Source of the DNA: Bacteroidales bacterium
GTDB taxonomy: Bacteria > Bacteroidota > Bacteroidia > Bacteroidales > UBA12077
NCBI GenBank assembly: GCA_030643125.1
Contig: DAOWML010000053.1
Location: 1-10,030 of the forward strand
DNA: 10,030 nucleotides
Direction of reading: 5' to 3'
Made by a program: the position numbers and the translations under genes. Below, in pieces: positions 7,126 through 10,030 of the stretch. The notes beneath the pieces were generated by a model. The model did not search any database, had not been told where the DNA came from, and worked only from the letters and a program-made list of their open reading frames with translations. Numbering within the stretch: the stretch's first letter is position 1; each line of letters opens with the position of its first letter.

Positions 7126-8883
7126 ATGAAAAATATTTCAATTTTAATTTTACTGTTTTTCTTTTTTTCCTGTACAAATGATAATAAAAAACCCGAACAT
7201 TATACACTTGTATTAGTTGAAACAAGTGATGTTCATGGTGCGATTTTCGATTATGATTTTATTAATGATCGAAATGCATCAGGCTCTTTGTCAAAAGTAC
7301 AAACTTACCTTACCGGATTAAGAAAAAACAATAATGTTATTTTAATGGATAATGGCGACATCCTTCAGGGACAGCCCGTCGTTTATTATTATAACTATGA
7401 TAATGTTTCCGATAAGCATATTTGCTCAAAAGTAATGAACTACATGCAATATGATGTCGCAACAATTGGAAATCATGATATAGAAGCTGGTCATGCCGTT
7501 TACGATAAATTAAAAAATGAATTCAGATTCCCATGGTTAGCTGCTAATGCAGTTAAAAAATCGGATGGATTACCCTATTTTGAACCTTACAAAATAATAG
7601 ATAAAGATGGAGTTAAAATTGCAATTTTAGGGCTCATAACTCCCGGGATTCCTGATTGGTTACCGGAGGAACTATGGACAGGAATAGAATTTAACGATAT
7701 GGTAGAATCTGCTAAAAAGTGGGTTCCGATAATTATGGAAAAAGAAAACCCTGACTTATTAGTAGGTTTATTTCATTCAGGATACGATTATACTTATGGA
7801 AATGTTGATTATGATACCTATAAAAACGAAAACGCATCCTTAATAGTTGCTGAGCAAGTGCCTGGTTTCGATATTGTATTTATAGGTCATGACCATTATA
7901 CATGGAACGAGAAAATAAAAAATATAAATGGCGATGAGGTTATTATATTGGGTCCTGCTAACTCTGCCCGACAGCTTGTAACTGCAAGTGTTGAACTGAA
8001 ACTGAATTCTGAAGGAAAATACGAGAAGAGTATTACAGGGAATGTAATTGAAATGAGTGCATATAAAGCAGATTCGTTGTTCAATCTTGAATTTAAAAAT
8101 GAATTTAATGAAGTAAAAAAGTTTGTTTCAAAAGAAGTTGGTGTTTTTGAAAGCCCTGTGTATACACATAAAGCTTTATACGGACCATCGGAGTTTATCG
8201 ATTTAATTCATCAAATACAGTTAGAAATAAGTAATGCCGATATTTCATTTGCAGCTCCATTATCATTTAATTCTGTAATTAATGAAGGACCTGTTTATGT
8301 TCGGGACATGTTTAAACTGTATCGGTTCGAGAATTTTTTATATACAATAAATCTTACCGGTAAAGAAATTGATAAATACCTTGAATATTCTTTTGCAAAT
8401 TGGTTTAATACCATGGAAAATGAAAATGATCATCTGTTATTGTTTAAATTAGACAAAAATGGGAATCCTGAATATTCCGAAAAATATAATTCATATTTGC
8501 TATTGAACAATTATTACAATTTTGATGTTGCTTCAGGAATAAAGTATGTAGTTGATGTTACCAAATCGGTTAATGATAAGGTAACTATTATATCATTATC
8601 AAATGATGAACAATTTTATATGGATAGTACATATAGTGTTGCGGTAAACAGTTACAGAGGTAATGGCGGCGGTGGACATTTAACAAATGGTGTTGGTCTT
8701 AGCAAAACAGAACTTATCGACAGAAGAATTAGCTCTACTGATAAAGATTTAAGATATTATATGATGAAATGGATTGAGGAAAAACAATCTGTGAAACCGA
8801 TTTTAAAAAATGAATGGTCAGTTTACCCGGTGGATTGGTGGTTAAAAGCTAAACAAAAGGATAAAGAATTATTAAATAAATAA
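7126..8883 (+). CDS. UshA/CpdB-family metallophosphatase lipoprotein (5'-nucleotidase or 2',3'-cyclic nucleotide phosphodiesterase)
   Basis: This probably releases phosphate and nucleosides from extracytoplasmic nucleotides. Its signal peptide ends in a Bacteroidota-style lipobox, FFFFSC (Cys16). The residues after the Cys (TNDNKK) do not clearly match the known surface-export signal, so a periplasmic-facing anchor is likely. The dinuclear-metal domain shows SDVHG (Asp35, His37), DNGDILQG (Asp78), GNHD (Asn116, catalytic His117), FHSG (His217) and GHDH (His255, His257), which is the full expected set. The C-terminal substrate-binding 5'-nucleotidase domain (about 335-545) includes NSYRGNGGGGH (508-518). 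The FDYDF after DVHG recalls CpdB more than UshA, but sequence alone does not settle the substrate. The 585-residue length is normal. The alkaline phosphatase gene follows after 10 bp, so co-transcription is likely. Confidence 0.93.
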   Translation: MKNISILILLFFFFSCTNDNKKPEHYTLVLVETSDVHGAIFDYDFINDRNASGSLSKVQTYLTGLRKNNNVILMDNGDILQGQPVVYYYNYDNVSDKHICSKVMNYMQYDVATIGNHDIEAGHAVYDKLKNEFRFPWLAANAVKKSDGLPYFEPYKIIDKDGVKIAILGLITPGIPDWLPEELWTGIEFNDMVESAKKWVPIIMEKENPDLLVGLFHSGYDYTYGNVDYDTYKNENASLIVAEQVPGFDIVFIGHDHYTWNEKIKNINGDEVIILGPANSARQLVTASVELKLNSEGKYEKSITGNVIEMSAYKADSLFNLEFKNEFNEVKKFVSKEVGVFESPVYTHKALYGPSEFIDLIHQIQLEISNADISFAAPLSFNSVINEGPVYVRDMFKLYRFENFLYTINLTGKEIDKYLEYSFANWFNTMENENDHLLLFKLDKNGNPEYSEKYNSYLLLNNYYNFDVASGIKYVVDVTKSVNDKVTIISLSNDEQFYMDSTYSVAVNSYRGNGGGGHLTNGVGLSKTELIDRRISSTDKDLRYYMMKWIEEKQSVKPILKNEWSVYPVDWWLKAKQKDKELLNK

Positions 8884-8893
8884 CTGTTTTAAG

Positions 8894-9979
8894 ATGAAAA
8901 AAATAAGTTTTATTGTAATTTTTGTTGTTGCATTAATTTCTTGTAATAAAGTTGAAACATTAAATAAACAGCAACTTAAACAACCTAAAAATATAATATT
9001 ATTAATAGGCGATGGAATGGGTGTAACGCAGATTTATGCTGCAATGTCGGTTTCAGAAAGTCCTTTAGCCTTCGAGAAATTTAAACACGTAGGATTTCAT
9101 AAAACATATTCAGCAACCGATTATATAACAGATTCGGGAGCTGCAGGAACGGCTTTATCAACGGGTATTAAAACTTGTAATTTATGTATTGCTGTTGACT
9201 CAACCGGCAAACCATTTAAAACTATTCTTGAATATGCCGAAGATAATCAGTTAGCAACAGGATTAGTATCTACAAGTTCTATTATACATGCTACACCTGC
9301 AACATTTATTGCACATGAGCAACGTCGTTACAATTATGAAAATATCGCTCTTGATTTTTTAGATGTTGATATTGATATTTTTATTGGTGGAGGGAAAAAA
9401 CAATTTGTTGACAGAGAGGATAAATTAAATCTGATTGATTCACTTAGGAAAAATCAATATCACGTGATTGATGGCCTTGAAAATCTTGATGTAAATGAAG
9501 AAGGTAAATTTGCGGTTTTTACAGCCGAAAAGCATAATCCTGAAATGTTAAATGGCAGGGGAGATATGTTGCCGGTTTCAACCGAAAAAGCAATTAAGAT
9601 TTTAAGTAAAAATAAAAAAGGATTTTTCTTGATGGTAGAAGGTTCAATGATTGACTGGGGCGGACATGATAATGATATTGACTACGTAATTGCCGAAACA
9701 CTTGATTTTGATAAGGCCGTTGCCAAAGCCCTTGAATTTGCTGTTGAAGATGGTGAAACATTGGTTATTGTAACAGCCGATCACGAAACAGGAGGATTAA
9801 CTATAGTTGGAGGTGATATGAAAAACAGAACTATTGAAACGAAGTTTTCAACAGGTGATCACACATCTGTAATGGTTCCTGTATTTGCATTTGGTCCGGG
9901 GGCGGAGGAGTTTGGTGGAATTTATGAAAACACTGATATTTTCGAAAAAATGATGAATGCTTTTGGATTTGAAAAATAA
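8894..9979 (+). CDS. PhoA-family alkaline phosphatase lipoprotein
   Basis: This is an extracytoplasmic zinc/magnesium phosphomonoesterase that would release inorganic phosphate. An N-terminal signal ends in the lipobox LISC (Cys17). By motif alignment with E. coli PhoA the metal and catalytic residues are Asp40 (IGDGMG), nucleophile Ser81 (TDSGAAGTALSTG), Thr134 in IIHATPATF, Arg144, Glu249 and Asp254 (VEGSMIDWGGH), His258, Asp296/His297 (TADHETGG) and His323 (TGDHTS). His132 replaces E. coli Asp153 and Trp255 replaces Lys328, a combination known from some cold-adapted and marine enzymes. At 361 residues it is compact (E. coli PhoA is about 470), lacking large insertions. A CxxC pair (Cys95, Cys98) lies just after the nucleophile helix. 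It probably shares a transcript with the preceding nucleotidase, a logical partner in phosphate scavenging. Confidence 0.95.
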   Translation: MKKISFIVIFVVALISCNKVETLNKQQLKQPKNIILLIGDGMGVTQIYAAMSVSESPLAFEKFKHVGFHKTYSATDYITDSGAAGTALSTGIKTCNLCIAVDSTGKPFKTILEYAEDNQLATGLVSTSSIIHATPATFIAHEQRRYNYENIALDFLDVDIDIFIGGGKKQFVDREDKLNLIDSLRKNQYHVIDGLENLDVNEEGKFAVFTAEKHNPEMLNGRGDMLPVSTEKAIKILSKNKKGFFLMVEGSMIDWGGHDNDIDYVIAETLDFDKAVAKALEFAVEDGETLVIVTADHETGGLTIVGGDMKNRTIETKFSTGDHTSVMVPVFAFGPGAEEFGGIYENTDIFEKMMNAFGFEK

Positions 9980-10030
9980 CAGATAACATAAAAAACTTTT
10001 AATACAAGCTACTAATAAAAAAATATTGAA

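Overview
The window is AT-rich and densely coding. Every supported gene lies on the + strand, and there are no tRNA or rRNA genes. Weak or absent Shine-Dalgarno sequences, F-rich lipoprotein signals (FFFFSC), one weak match to the Bacteroidota promoter (TTTG / TAnnTTT) and the GAF/PAS architecture all point to a Bacteroidota organism. I infer this from style and cannot name a genus.

Region 1 (2-4421) is a chemosensory adaptation block. It opens with the C-terminal part of a methyl-accepting chemotaxis protein (MCP) whose last five residues, EYENF, fit the CheR/CheB tethering consensus. A two-hairpin intergenic region follows, ending in a perfect 11-bp terminator stem. Next come cheR, a short cytosolic histidine-kinase-like gene, cheD and cheB, closely spaced. 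Together CheR (methylation), CheD (deamidation) and CheB (demethylation/deamidation) cover all three known covalent edits of MCP signalling helices. The embedded kinase-like protein keeps an ATP-binding domain, but Asn replaces the phosphoacceptor His. It is the most unusual protein here. No cheA, cheW or cheY lies in the window.

Region 2 (4551-6827) encodes a membrane-anchored GAF plus three-PAS sensor with no recognisable output domain. It probably has its own promoter.

Region 3 (6827-6987) is a ~161-bp imperfect palindrome that looks like a miniature inverted-repeat element. It is centred on CCGTAGCTACGG and its left end touches the stop codon of the sensor gene. The following 138 bp (6988-7125) are AT-rich, and I see no gene or convincing signal there.

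Region 4 (7126-9979) is a two-gene phosphoester-scavenging unit. It encodes a UshA/CpdB-type metallophosphatase lipoprotein and, 10 bp later, a PhoA-family alkaline phosphatase lipoprotein of the His/Trp active-site type. Bases 9980-10030 hold nothing I can identify.
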